Below are positions 46,617 to 54,131 of a stretch of 64,000 nt of DNA, piece by piece. The notes under the pieces are model-generated. The model was not told the origin of the DNA. It made no database searches and saw only the letters and a program-made list of their open reading frames with translations. The number at the start of each line of letters is the position of its first letter. The first letter of the stretch is position 1. The DNA is from DATAZK01 sp963731205. Its GTDB lineage: Bacteria > Actinomycetota > Actinomycetes > Frankiales > Frankiaceae. The stretch spans positions 2,046,001 to 2,110,000 of the forward strand of contig CAVSUJ010000002.1 of NCBI GenBank assembly GCA_963731205.1, given 5' to 3'. The translations under genes and the position numbers were made by a program.

Positions 46617-48124
46617 GCACTCCCGGCCCGGCCCGCGTGGCGGTGCGCCATCTCGCCATCCCGCCGATGGACGCCACCATGCGCACCCGCTTCGCCCCAG
46701 CGCCCTCAGGCGAACTCCACGTGGGCAATGTGCGTACGGCCCTCTTCTCGTGGGCGCTCGCCCGCCGTCACGGCGGCACGTTCCTGCTCCGGGTCGAGGA
46801 CACCGACCGCTCTCGCGTCACGGACGAGGCCTACGAAGCGGCGCTCGAGATCCTGCACTGGATCGGCATCGACTGGGACGAGGGGCCGGGGGTTGGTGGG
46901 CCACACGCGCCTTACCGGCAGAGCGAGCGGCTTGCGATCTACGCGGAGGCTGCGGAGCGGCTGCGCGCCGCGGGGGCCGCGTACCCCTGCTATTGCACGC
47001 CCGCCGAACTGGCCGAGCGCCGCGAGCAGGCGCGCGCGGCCAACCGTCCGCCCGGTTACGACGGCCGCTGCCGCAGCCTGACCGCGGAGCAGCGGGCAGG
47101 GTTCGAGGCCGAGGGCCGTACGAGCGTGCTGCGGTTCTGGATGCCGGACGGCACCACCACCTGGAACGACCTGGTACGCGGCGAGATCACGATCGATCAC
47201 GCCAACGTGCCCGACTTCGCCATCACACGCTCCGACGGTCATCCGCTCTATCTGCTCGCCGCCGCAGTGGACGACATCGCGATGGGCCTCACCCACATCG
47301 TCCGCGGAGAGGACCTCGTCACGGCGACCCCGCGGCAGCTCGCGCTCTACGCCGCGCTCGGCTATCCGCAGGAGCACTGGCCGGCATTTGCCCACCTGCC
47401 GCTGATCATCGGCGCCGACAAGGCCCCGCTGTCCAAGCGCCACGGCGAGGTCTCTTTGGCCTGGTATCGCAGCCAGGGCTTCCTGCCCGAGGCGCTCGCC
47501 AATTATCTGGCACTGCTGGGCTGGTCGCCCGGCGGTGACCGGGAGTTCTTCGGTGAGGACGTGTTGCTGGCGGAATTCGACGTGCGACGCGTCAGCAGTA
47601 ACCCGGCCCGGTTCGACATCAAGAAGCTCGAGGCGCTGAACGGCGACTGGATCCGCTCACTGACGGTCGACGACCTGGCCGCCCGCATCGTGCCGGTGCT
47701 GAATGACGCGGGATTCACAGATGTGGATCTCGCGATTCTGCTGGCCGCCGTCCCGTTGATTCAGATCCGGATGAACCGGCTCACCGAAGCACCCGAGCTG
47801 CTGCACTTCATCTTCGTCGACGAGGACGCATTCGCCATCGAGGAGACGGCTGCCGCAAAAGGCCTCGGCGAGGGGTCGGAGGCCGTCCTGCGCGCCGTTT
47901 CCGAGCGTTTGCACGCCCTTTCGGACTGGACCCTCGAACTGATCGAGCCTGCGGTGTGGGGGGTCGGGGAGCTGCTCGGGCTGAACAAGAAGCGGACCGC
48001 TACTCCGCTGCGGGTGGCGATCACCGGCCGGATGATCTCCCCGCCGCTTTTCGAGTCGATGGTGCTGCTCGGCCGCGAGCGCACACTGCGCCGGATCGAC
48101 CGGGCTGCCGGGCTCGGGAGCTGA
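46613..48124 (+). CDS. gltX: Glutamyl-tRNA synthetase (probably non-discriminating)
   Basis: Charges tRNA-Glu and, since gatCAB is present, very likely tRNA-Gln with Glu. The 503-residue class I synthetase has RFAPAPSGELHVGNVRTALF (HIGH equivalent HVGN, ~residue 36) and the KMSKS equivalent PLSKRHG near 271-277. CYC...C-type cysteines near 125 mark a degenerate zinc site. The first ~20 residues precede the catalytic motif and may be extra; ATGs at 46667 and 46679 are alternative starts. Directly downstream are tRNA-Gln and tRNA-Glu genes. Confidence 0.95.
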   Translation: MSTPGPARVAVRHLAIPPMDATMRTRFAPAPSGELHVGNVRTALFSWALARRHGGTFLLRVEDTDRSRVTDEAYEAALEILHWIGIDWDEGPGVGGPHAPYRQSERLAIYAEAAERLRAAGAAYPCYCTPAELAERREQARAANRPPGYDGRCRSLTAEQRAGFEAEGRTSVLRFWMPDGTTTWNDLVRGEITIDHANVPDFAITRSDGHPLYLLAAAVDDIAMGLTHIVRGEDLVTATPRQLALYAALGYPQEHWPAFAHLPLIIGADKAPLSKRHGEVSLAWYRSQGFLPEALANYLALLGWSPGGDREFFGEDVLLAEFDVRRVSSNPARFDIKKLEALNGDWIRSLTVDDLAARIVPVLNDAGFTDVDLAILLAAVPLIQIRMNRLTEAPELLHFIFVDEDAFAIEETAAAKGLGEGSEAVLRAVSERLHALSDWTLELIEPAVWGVGELLGLNKKRTATPLRVAITGRMISPPLFESMVLLGRERTLRRIDRAAGLGS

Positions 48125-48172
48125 GGCGCTCGGCTGCGGTATTCTGTGTCCCGCGAGCCCCCCGCGGGCCTG

Positions 48173-48244
48173 TGGGGTATGGGGTAATTGGCAGCCCGGC
48201 GGATTCTGATTCCGCTAGTCTAGGTTCGAGTCCTGGTACCCCAG
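48173..48244 (+). tRNA. tRNA-Gln (anticodon CTG)
   Basis: The acceptor stem TGGGGTA pairs with TACCCCA, with discriminator G. The anticodon arm GCGGA-TTCTGAT-TCCGC reads CAG codons, and the T-loop GTTCGAGTC is intact. The 3' CCA is not encoded. It lies 48 bp after gltX, its probable charging enzyme. A GC-rich hairpin (CCCGCG...CGCGGG, ~48150-48167) lies between. Confidence 0.93.
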
Positions 48245-48336
48245 CGGTCACACCCAGCACCACGACCATCAGCTGACCACCAGCTGACCATCAGCAGTAA
48301 ATGGGCACCCAGGGCCACTCCTGGGCCGCTCAGTTC

Positions 48337-48412
48337 GGCCCCGTCGTCTAGTGGCCTAGGACGCCGCCCTCTCAAGGCGGTAGCGCCGGTTCGAATCCGG
48401 TCGGGGCTACCA
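48337..48412 (+). tRNA. tRNA-Glu (anticodon CTC), CCA encoded
   Basis: The acceptor GGCCCCG pairs with CGGGGCT (G-U at 1-72, as is usual for actinobacterial tRNA-Glu), with discriminator A and an encoded CCA at 48410-48412. The anticodon arm CCGCC-CTCTCAA-GGCGG reads GAG. The T-arm GGTTCGAATCC is intact. It is 92 bp from tRNA-Gln; both are substrates of the adjacent GltX. Confidence 0.94.
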
Positions 48413-48545
48413 CTTCCGCACCCCACGCCCAGCCGGGCATGGCGATCGGTCCAGCTCCGTGAGCGCCGCCCAGCGGGACTCAGCGGGACTCACGGCGGCG
48501 CATGGTCGCGTGACAAAAGGCGGCGGCGGAAAGCATGCTGCGCCG

Positions 48546-49070
48546 ATGGATTGGACCGCCCCTGAGGTCGTTCGCGTCGACCCGCCGAATGTCGCCGGAG
48601 AGCGCCAGATGCTCGAGGGCTGGCTCGATTTTCATCGGGCGACCCTGCTCACGAAATGCATGGGACTGACCGCCGCGCAGCTGCGCCGCCGGGCGAACCC
48701 TCCGTCCACCCTCTCGTTGCTCGGACTCGTCCGGCACATGGCCGAGGTGGAGCGGTCGTGGTTTCAGCGCCGCGTGGCAGGCCTCGATGTCGAATTCCTC
48801 TACTGCGATGTCGACACGAACCCGGACGGCGATCTTGATGACGTGGAAACGGCCGATGCGCCGGCTGATCTCGGCGCCTTCCAGCGGGAGGTCGAGGCTG
48901 CCCGCGCGGCGGCCGAGGGCCACGCGTTGGACGAGACGTTCTTCCATGCACATCGCCAGGTCGACCTGAGCGTGCGGTGGGTCTACGTGCACATGATCGA
49001 GGAGTACGCGCGGCACAACGGCCACGCCGATCTCCTTCGTGAAAGCCTCGACGGCGTCACGGGGGACTGA
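48546..49070 (+). CDS. DinB-family (DUF664) protein
   Basis: A 174-residue four-helix DinB-like protein: LDFHRATLLTKCMGLTAAQL near residues 22-41, LGLVRHMAEVERSWFQ with its His (~58-73), and the closing HMIEEYARHNGHADLLRES with HxxxH-type metal ligands (~148-166). The family includes mycothiol- or bacillithiol-dependent transferases and uncharacterised metal proteins. Mycothiol is plausible in an actinobacterium, but the reaction is unknown. The ATG at 48546 is chosen by homology; the frame opens earlier into the post-tRNA spacer. Confidence 0.82.
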   Translation: MDWTAPEVVRVDPPNVAGERQMLEGWLDFHRATLLTKCMGLTAAQLRRRANPPSTLSLLGLVRHMAEVERSWFQRRVAGLDVEFLYCDVDTNPDGDLDDVETADAPADLGAFQREVEAARAAAEGHALDETFFHAHRQVDLSVRWVYVHMIEEYARHNGHADLLRESLDGVTGD

Positions 49071-49079
49071 GCCGCCCGC

Positions 49080-49295
49080 TCAGGCCGCCCCGGGAACCGG
49101 TACCAGCGCGCGACACGAGGGGCAGACCGTCGCCTGCTCGATGCTCGCGAACGGCGAATCGAGAAACATGAAGACCACCGGGGCGCCGCAGATCGATTTG
49201 TAGTCCGTGGTGCGCACGGCGTGCAGCCCGGCGGAGAGCGCGATGCCTCCCGGCCCGGCATAGGCCTCGGCGCTCCCGACGATCAATGCATGCAC
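49080..49295 (-). CDS. 71-residue His/Cys protein, paralog of the next gene upstream
   Basis: Shares the pattern VGS-x-EA...PGGI...HAV...CGA-x2-VF-x-F...CPSC with 49372-49587, at the same length and residue spacing. The H...C...C-x2-C set is typical of small actinobacterial zinc-binding proteins of the DUF3039 kind, though I cannot assign that family. It starts at GTG 49295 or a nearby TTG. The two genes are in tandem, 76 bp apart, and both oppose the DinB-like gene. Function unknown. Confidence 0.65.
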   Translation of the reverse strand: MHALIVGSAEAYAGPGGIALSAGLHAVRTTDYKSICGAPVVFMFLDSPFASIEQATVCPSCRALVPVPGAA

Positions 49296-49371
49296 AACTA
49301 CTGAATCGGCACGGGCGAAACATTGGTGATTCGGCCCAATGGGCTAGTTGTCCGGATTGTGGTGCGATCGG

Positions 49372-49587
49372 CTAAGCAGCCGCCGGCTCCTTCGCCGCCA
49401 GCTGCGCGCAACTCGGGCACGCGGCGTCAATCAGGCTCACGTGGAATTCGCGCTCCACGAAGACGAAGACGGCCGAAGCTCCGCAGAGCGTCGTGTAGTC
49501 GGCCTTGACGGCATGAACCTCACCGGTCGAAATGATGCCGCCCGGGTCGCAGCGCGCTTCTGTGCTGCCCACCGCCAGTCGCTCCAT
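49372..49587 (-). CDS. 71-residue His/Cys protein, tandem paralog
   Basis: Starts at ATG 49587 (MERLAVGSTEARCDPGGI...) and ends in a CPSC-x2-L segment plus an Ala/Pro tail. The conserved His, CGA and CPSC positions line up with those of 49080-49295, which supports both as true genes arising by duplication. It has an extra Cys at about residue 13. Probably one zinc site per chain. There is no export signal. Confidence 0.68.
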   Translation of the reverse strand: MERLAVGSTEARCDPGGIISTGEVHAVKADYTTLCGASAVFVFVEREFHVSLIDAACPSCAQLAAKEPAAA

Positions 49588-49726
49588 GACGAGCCTGCTC
49601 GGCAGATTCGCGGGAAACCTTGAGCGGCGACTTCGAGAAATCTTCGAGCGATGCGACGAGCAGGGGGCTTGTGGACGGGGAGGCGCGTCACCAGGCCGTG
49701 GCGCGCTGTCCCCGCGCGTTTGTTGT

Positions 49727-49755
49727 ACGCGTCCCGGCGTTGCCGCGGGACGCGT
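49727..49755. terminator. Perfect 10-bp hairpin downstream of the SHOCT gene
   Basis: ACGCGTCCCG (49727-49736) and CGGGACGCGT (49746-49755) with a 9-nt loop. It lies 49 bp past the end of the minus-strand SHOCT gene, in the 216-bp gap before 49587. No T-run follows in either direction, so it may be a GC-type terminator or a binding site. Confidence 0.45.
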
Positions 49756-49803
49756 TCGCAGCGGGTGTCCCTCTTTCGGCCTAACCGGGCCGATGCCGGC
49801 AGG

Positions 49804-50193
49804 TCAGGCGAGCAGCTTGGTCTTCTGGCGCTGGAACTCGTCCTCGGTGAGGACCCCGCGATCGCGGAGCTCAGCGAGCCGGGTGAGCTCGTCGGTCGTA
49901 CTGGCGCCCGAGCCGGCGATCCGGTTCAGGTACTGACGCATCGCTTCTTCGCTCGCCAGCGCCTGCCGGTTCTCGCGCTCGTGCAGGCCGTTGCCGCGTA
50001 TCAGGAGGTACGCCAGCACGCCGATCAACGGGAAGACGATCAGGACGAGGGTCCATCCGGCCTTGCCGCCGCCGCTCAGATCGTGGCTTCGGAAGACGTC
50101 GCTGATGACCCGGATCAACAGGAAGATCCACATGATCCAGATGAAGAGCCAGAAGATCGTCAGGAAAGCATCGAGCAGGGGATAGCCGTGCAT
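49804..50193 (-). CDS. Two-TM membrane protein with C-terminal SHOCT domain
   Basis: Encodes 129 residues. The first membrane segment (FLTIFWLFIWIMWIFLLIRV, ~9-28) and second (WTLVLIVFPLIGVLAYLLIR, ~47-66) form a PLDc_N-like hairpin; the cytoplasmic end holds a SHOCT motif (LTRLAELRDRGVLTEDEFQRQKTKLL, residues ~103-128, only key parts shared with the family: L-x-L-x-G-x-[IL]-x-EF-x2-K-K). CGGAG upstream supports ATG 50193. These proteins are common in actinobacteria and of unknown role, perhaps envelope stress or oligomerisation. Confidence 0.82.
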   Translation of the reverse strand: MHGYPLLDAFLTIFWLFIWIMWIFLLIRVISDVFRSHDLSGGGKAGWTLVLIVFPLIGVLAYLLIRGNGLHERENRQALASEEAMRQYLNRIAGSGASTTDELTRLAELRDRGVLTEDEFQRQKTKLLA

Positions 50194-50319
50194 GGCCGCT
50201 CCGTTCTGGGGCACCGGAAAGAAATGCTCGGCTGCTGGGGCATGGGCGGCGGAGCGGCCTCAACGTATCGCGGGTGATCTTCGTCTTTCGCGAATTCGGG
50301 GCCGCGTCGGCCAGGCCGG

Positions 50320-51003
50320 TCAGGGGTGCAGCGCCGCTTCCAGCCGGTGAGCCGCAGCCACCACGGCGGCGCCGAACTGGCGGCCCGGGGTGCGTGTCAG
50401 GCGTTCGACCGGTCCCGAGAGCGATATGGCAGCGACGACGACCCCTTGGCGATCGCGTACCGGGGCGCTGACGGATGCCAGACCGGGTTCGCGCTCGGCG
50501 ACGCTGGCGGCATAGCCGTGCCGTGCCACGGCGGCCAATTCGCGGGCGCCGAAAGCCGCATCTGCCGGTAGGTGCTCGCCGCTCTCGGCCACGAAGACGT
50601 GGGCGGCCGACCCGGCCGTCATCGGAAGTACCGCGCCCACCGGCACCGTGTCGCGCAGCCCGCTCGCACGGTCGGCCGCCGCGATGCAGCGCCGGGCAAG
50701 GGGACCGGTACGCACGTAGAGCGCCGCGCTCTCGCCGGTCTCGTCACGCAGCGACTCCAGGATCGGGCCTGCAGCGGACGCCAGCGGGTTGCTCACCGCC
50801 ACCCGTGGCCCCAGCAGGAATCGTCCGTCGGCGTCGCGGGCAACGAACCGGTGCACTTCCAGTGCCACGGCAAGGCGATGGGCCGTCGCGCGCGGCAGCC
50901 CGGTGCGCCGGGTCAGTTCGGCGAGCGCCGCCGGGCCATCTTCGAGTGCATCAAGCACTCGAATCGCTTTGTCGAGTACGCCAACTCCGCTATCGTGTTC
51001 CAC
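50320..51003 (-). CDS. IclR-family regulator divergent from leuCD (NdgR/LtbR-like)
   Basis: Encodes 227 residues: N-terminal winged helix (ALAELTRRTGLPRATAHRLAVALE, ~25-48, motif in part) and a C-terminal IclR effector domain (~75-227) ending VVAAISLSGPVERLT. Its position divergent from leuCD is that of NdgR in Streptomyces and LtbR in Corynebacterium, which control leuCD and amino-acid genes. It starts at GTG 51003, with TAGTTT 6 nt upstream, so it is leaderless. A 17-bp palindrome covers its start codon, suggesting autoregulation. Confidence 0.85.
   Translation of the reverse strand: MEHDSGVGVLDKAIRVLDALEDGPAALAELTRRTGLPRATAHRLAVALEVHRFVARDADGRFLLGPRVAVSNPLASAAGPILESLRDETGESAALYVRTGPLARRCIAAADRASGLRDTVPVGAVLPMTAGSAAHVFVAESGEHLPADAAFGARELAAVARHGYAASVAEREPGLASVSAPVRDRQGVVVAAISLSGPVERLTRTPGRQFGAAVVAAAHRLEAALHP
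50969..50996 (+). promoter_or_regulatory. Probable leuCD promoter
   Basis: TTGTCG (50969-50974), a 16-nt spacer, TATCGT (50991-50996). The start of transcription would fall near 51003, inside the palindrome and within the 5' end of the divergent regulator gene, leaving a ~32-nt leader with GGGAG before leuC. Confidence 0.5.
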
Positions 51004-51013
51004 GTCGTGAAAC
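50997..51013. promoter_or_regulatory. Candidate operator palindrome between the IclR gene and leuC
   Basis: GTTCCACGTCGTGAAAC is an inverted repeat with arms GTT-C-CACG and CGTG-A-AAC around a central T (7 of 8 arm pairs match). It abuts the leuC -10, covers the regulator start codon and touches the regulator's own -10. A repressor bound here would block both promoters. The binding protein is inferred to be the adjacent IclR-type regulator. Confidence 0.5.
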
Positions 51014-51015
51014 TA
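51010..51015 (-). promoter_or_regulatory. -10-like TAGTTT (minus strand) of the IclR-type gene
   Basis: On the minus strand, TAGTTT, 6 nt, GTG at 51003. It overlaps the right end of the palindrome. Confidence 0.45.
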
Positions 51016-51034
51016 CCGTCTCAGGGAGTGAGAA

Positions 51035-52438
51035 GTGGGCAGAACACTCGCGGACAAGGTCTGGGATTTGCATGTGGTCAAGAAAGGTGACGGGGCAGGG
51101 GAATCCGATCTGCTCTACATCGATCTCCACCTTGTGCACGAGGTCACCTCACCACAGGCCTTCGACGGGCTGCGGCTTTCCGGCCGGCCCGTACGGCGCC
51201 CTGATCTGACGATCGCCACCGAGGACCACAACGTCCCGACGAGCGACACCCTCCTTCCGATCGCCGACCCGGTGAGCCGCACGCAGGTCGAGACGCTTCG
51301 CAAGAACTGTGCCGAATTCGGTGTCCGGCTGCACCCGATGAACGATCCCGGCCAGGGCATCGTCCACGTCGTGGGTCCTCAGCTCGGGCTCACCCAGCCG
51401 GGGATGACGGTGGTGTGCGGGGATTCGCACACCTCCACGCACGGGGCCTTCGGGGCGATCGCCTTCGGGATCGGCACCAGCGAGGTCGAGCACGTGCTCG
51501 CCACGCAGACCTTGCCGAACGGACGCCCGAAGATGATGGCGGTCAACGTCGAAGGCGAGCTGCCCGCGGGCGTCACCGCCAAGGACATCGTCCTCGCCGT
51601 CATCGCCGAAATCGGCACGGGCGGCGGGCAGGGACACATCATCGAATACCGCGGAAGCGCTATCCGCGCGCTGTCGATGGAAGGCCGGATGACGGTCTGC
51701 AACATGAGCATCGAGGCCGGTGCCCGGGCCGGGCTCATCGCTCCCGATGAGACGACGTTTGCCTACCTGAAGGGCCGTCCGCACGCTCCGAAGGGTGAGC
51801 TCTGGGACGAGGCGTTGCTCGCCTGGGGTGAGCTGAACAGCGACGCCGACGCCGTCTTCGACCGTGAGGTCACGCTGGATGCCACCAAGCTGCGTCCCTT
51901 TGTCACCTGGGGCACCAACCCGGCCCAGGGCGTGACGATCGACTCGAATGTCCCCGATCCGGCCGGTTACACCGATCCCGGACAGCGCGGCGCCGCCGAG
52001 CGGGCACTGACGTACATGGGCCTCACTGCTGGTACGCCGATCCGCGACATCGCCGTCGATACGGTCTTCGTGGGCTCGTGCACCAACGGCAGGATCGAGG
52101 ATTTGCGTGCCGCCGCAGAGGTTTTGCGGGGTCGTCAGGTCAAGGACGGCGTGCGGGTCCTCATCGTCCCCGGCTCGATGCTCGTGAAGGCGCAAGCCGA
52201 ATCCGAAGGCCTCGATGAGGTCTTCCGCGCAGCAGGGGCCGACTGGCGCAGTGCCGGATGTTCCATGTGTCTCGGGATGAATCCCGACACTCTTGCTCCG
52301 CAAGAGCGTTGCGCCAGTACATCGAACCGAAATTTCGAAGGCCGTCAGGGCGCGGGTGGGCGCACCCACCTCGTTTCTCCTGCGGTTGCTGCGGCCACGG
52401 CCGTCGCCGGCCACTTCGCGACCCCTGAGGAGCTCTGA
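51035..52438 (+). CDS. leuC: 3-isopropylmalate dehydratase large subunit
   Basis: A 467-residue aconitase-family Fe-S enzyme. It has ATEDHNVPTSD near residues 61-71, VCGDSHTSTHGAFG (~127-140), and the cluster cysteines in FVGSCTNGRIEDLRAAA (~346-362) and AGCSMCLGMNPD (~407-418). Works with LeuD on isopropylmalate and, with CimA, on citramalate. The start is GTG with GGGAG 6 nt upstream. leuD starts 1 nt after its stop. Confidence 0.97.
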   Translation: MGRTLADKVWDLHVVKKGDGAGESDLLYIDLHLVHEVTSPQAFDGLRLSGRPVRRPDLTIATEDHNVPTSDTLLPIADPVSRTQVETLRKNCAEFGVRLHPMNDPGQGIVHVVGPQLGLTQPGMTVVCGDSHTSTHGAFGAIAFGIGTSEVEHVLATQTLPNGRPKMMAVNVEGELPAGVTAKDIVLAVIAEIGTGGGQGHIIEYRGSAIRALSMEGRMTVCNMSIEAGARAGLIAPDETTFAYLKGRPHAPKGELWDEALLAWGELNSDADAVFDREVTLDATKLRPFVTWGTNPAQGVTIDSNVPDPAGYTDPGQRGAAERALTYMGLTAGTPIRDIAVDTVFVGSCTNGRIEDLRAAAEVLRGRQVKDGVRVLIVPGSMLVKAQAESEGLDEVFRAAGADWRSAGCSMCLGMNPDTLAPQERCASTSNRNFEGRQGAGGRTHLVSPAVAAATAVAGHFATPEEL

Positions 52439-52439
52439 G

Positions 52440-53027
52440 ATGAACCCGTTCACCATTCACACCGGCACCGCACTGCCGCTTCGGCGCAGCGACGTCGACA
52501 CCGACCAGATCATTCCGGCGGTCTGGCTGAAGCGGGTCGAGCGAACGGGCTTTGGCGCCGGGCTTTTCAGTGCCTGGCGCAAGGACCCGGAGTTCGTCCT
52601 CAACGACGCCCGCTACGCCGGGGCGACCGTGCTCCTTGCGGGCGAGAACTTCGGCACCGGCTCCTCTCGTGAGCACGCCGTGTGGGCGCTGACCGATTAC
52701 GGCTTCGCCGCGGTGCTCTCGGCACGCTTCGCGGACATCTTCCGCGGCAACTCTTACAAGAACGGCTTCCTTCCCGTGCAGTTGCCCGAAGCAGTCATCG
52801 GGCGGCTGATGGACGCCGTGGAGGCCGATCCGACGACCGAAATCACGGTGGATCTGGAGCGCTGCGAGGTTCGTGGAGCCGGCATCACCGAGTCTTTTCA
52901 CGTCGACAGCGGCGTCCGGCACCGTCTTCTGAACGGTTTGGACGACATCGCGTTGACATTGCAGTCAGAGACTGACATCTCGAGCTTCGAGGCGCGCCGG
53001 CCGACCTGGCTGCCGGCGACCCTATGA
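52440..53027 (+). CDS. leuD: 3-isopropylmalate dehydratase small subunit
   Basis: A 195-residue swivel-domain subunit. It shows RRSDVDTDQIIPAVWLKRV near residues 15-33, the substrate loop GENFGTGSSREHAVWAL (~68-84) and GFAAVLSARFADIFRGNSYKNG (in part, ~89-110). The start is ATG at 52440, one base past the leuC stop, within a tight leuCD operon. An AT-richer 360-bp spacer with the hup promoter follows. Confidence 0.96.
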   Translation: MNPFTIHTGTALPLRRSDVDTDQIIPAVWLKRVERTGFGAGLFSAWRKDPEFVLNDARYAGATVLLAGENFGTGSSREHAVWALTDYGFAAVLSARFADIFRGNSYKNGFLPVQLPEAVIGRLMDAVEADPTTEITVDLERCEVRGAGITESFHVDSGVRHRLLNGLDDIALTLQSETDISSFEARRPTWLPATL

Positions 53028-53331
53028 GCGCCACCGGAAGCGGCCTCCGCTGTCTTCCACGGACAGTTCAGAGCCGCGGATCTGCCAGTTCGGCAATTCA
53101 CAAAAGTGCCTGAAATCATTGAGGATTTGGCAATTACTCGAGCGCGGCCGATCCCCTGTGAAGGGTGTGGGGTAACGCCGTCGAAGCAGCCGTCACCAGT
53201 CGGCTGACAAGCCGGCATCGGGGCCGGATCGGCAGCCGAAAAGCGTGCCGGAGACGGGGTTTTCAGGCCGTCGAAGAGCCCGATTTCAGGCCCTGCCGGC
53301 GACTCAAGACACGCCAAAAGTGCGGTTACTG
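53028..53331. other. Non-coding spacer between leuD and hup
   Basis: No convincing gene on either strand. The part 53085-53145 (TTCACAAAAGTGCC, then GAAATCATTGAGG and TTGGCAATTAC) is clearly more AT-rich than the rest of the window. There are imperfect GC-rich inverted segments around 53210-53310 (GCCGGCA/TGCCGGC-type), but no T-tailed terminator for leuCD. The hup promoter lies at its right end. Confidence 0.6.
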
Positions 53332-53360
53332 TTGCGAATAAAGGACTTCGGCCCTACCGT
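53332..53360 (+). promoter_or_regulatory. hup promoter
   Basis: TTGCGA (53332-53337), exactly 17 nt, TACCGT (53355-53360). The predicted start of transcription is near 53367, giving a 20-nt leader with GTGGAGG before the GTG at 53388. This is the best -35/-10 pair in the window and fits high expression of a nucleoid protein. Confidence 0.65.
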
Positions 53361-53387
53361 TGCGTTGATCACTGACGTGGAGGTGCT

Positions 53388-54131
53388 GTGAACAAGTCCG
53401 AGCTAGTCGGCCGGGTATCCGAATCGATTGATGGTGGAAGAACGGCTGCGAACCATGCCGTCGAAGCCGTCATCGAGACGATCCAAGAAGCCGTGAGCCG
53501 CGGGGAAAAGGTGGCGATCTCAGGCTTCGGCGTCTTCGAACGCGTGGAGCGAGCCGCCCGAATCGGCCGCAATCCTGCTACGGGTGAGCCCGTTCAGGTG
53601 AAGGCTTCCGCGGTACCGAAGTTCCGTCCCGGCGCCGAATTCAAGGGCATCGTCTCCGGAGCCCGTTCGCGGGCGTCCGGAGCTGTGAAGGGAGCTGTTG
53701 TGGCCGCCGGATCCGCTCGCACAAGTGCGCGCAAGACGGTGAAGGCGGCAGCCGCTGCCGTCACACCCGCAAGGGCTGCCAAGAAGGCAGCGCCCGCCAA
53801 GAAGGCGGCACCCGCGAAGAAGGCAGTTGCGGCGAAGAAGGTCGCTCCCGCCAAGAAGGCAGTTGCCGCGAAGAAGGCAGCGCCGGCGAAGAAGGCAGTT
53901 GCGGCGAAGAAGGTCGCTCCCGCCAAGAAGGCAGTTGCCGCGAAGAAGGCAGCGCCGGCCAAGAAGGCAGTTGCGGCGAAGAAGGTCGCTCCCGCCAAGA
54001 AGGCAGTTGCCGCGAAGAAGGCAGCGCCGGCCAAGAAGGCAGCACCCGCGAAGAAGGCAGTAGCGGCGAAGAAGGCGGCACCCGCCAAGAAGGCTGCGGC
54101 CAAGAAGGCCCCGGCCAAGCGCGGTCGCTAG
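53388..54131 (+). CDS. hup: HU-family nucleoid protein with long Lys/Ala-rich (histone H1-like) tail
   Basis: DNA-binding architectural protein of 247 residues. Residues 1-~90 are a complete HU domain (MNKSELVGRVSES, GEKVAISGFGVFERVERAARIGRNPATGE in part, PKFRPGAEFK). Residues ~125-247 are PAKKA/VAAKK tetrads, like mycobacterial HupB and Streptomyces HupS. The tail is coded by near-exact 72-bp tandem repeats. It corresponds to Rv2986c between leuD and mutT1. The stop overlaps the convergent MutT1-like stop by 4 nt. Confidence 0.95.
   Translation: MNKSELVGRVSESIDGGRTAANHAVEAVIETIQEAVSRGEKVAISGFGVFERVERAARIGRNPATGEPVQVKASAVPKFRPGAEFKGIVSGARSRASGAVKGAVVAAGSARTSARKTVKAAAAAVTPARAAKKAAPAKKAAPAKKAVAAKKVAPAKKAVAAKKAAPAKKAVAAKKVAPAKKAVAAKKAAPAKKAVAAKKVAPAKKAVAAKKAAPAKKAAPAKKAVAAKKAAPAKKAAAKKAPAKRGR
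53841..54056 (+). repeat. 72-bp tandem repeat in the hup tail
   Basis: Units begin GTCGCTCCCGCCAAGAAG at 53841, 53913 and 53985: three copies of 24 codons, with the third altered at its end. There is a 12-bp sub-period (A-K-K plus one residue). The near-identity at DNA level suggests recent expansion and a length that can vary between strains. Confidence 0.85.

Noticed and set aside
48150..48168. GC hairpin between gltX and tRNA-Gln as a gltX terminator
   Set aside because: There is no T-run and it lies close to the tRNA 5' end; it could equally be a processing signal, so I did not list it as a terminator.
52898..53317. Minus-strand 139-residue ORF in the leuD-hup spacer
   Set aside because: It overlaps leuD, has irregular composition and third-position use unlike local genes.
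53770..54120. Regularly spaced repeats considered as a CRISPR array
   Set aside because: The repeats are contiguous coding units of the hup Lys/Ala tail, with no unique spacers.
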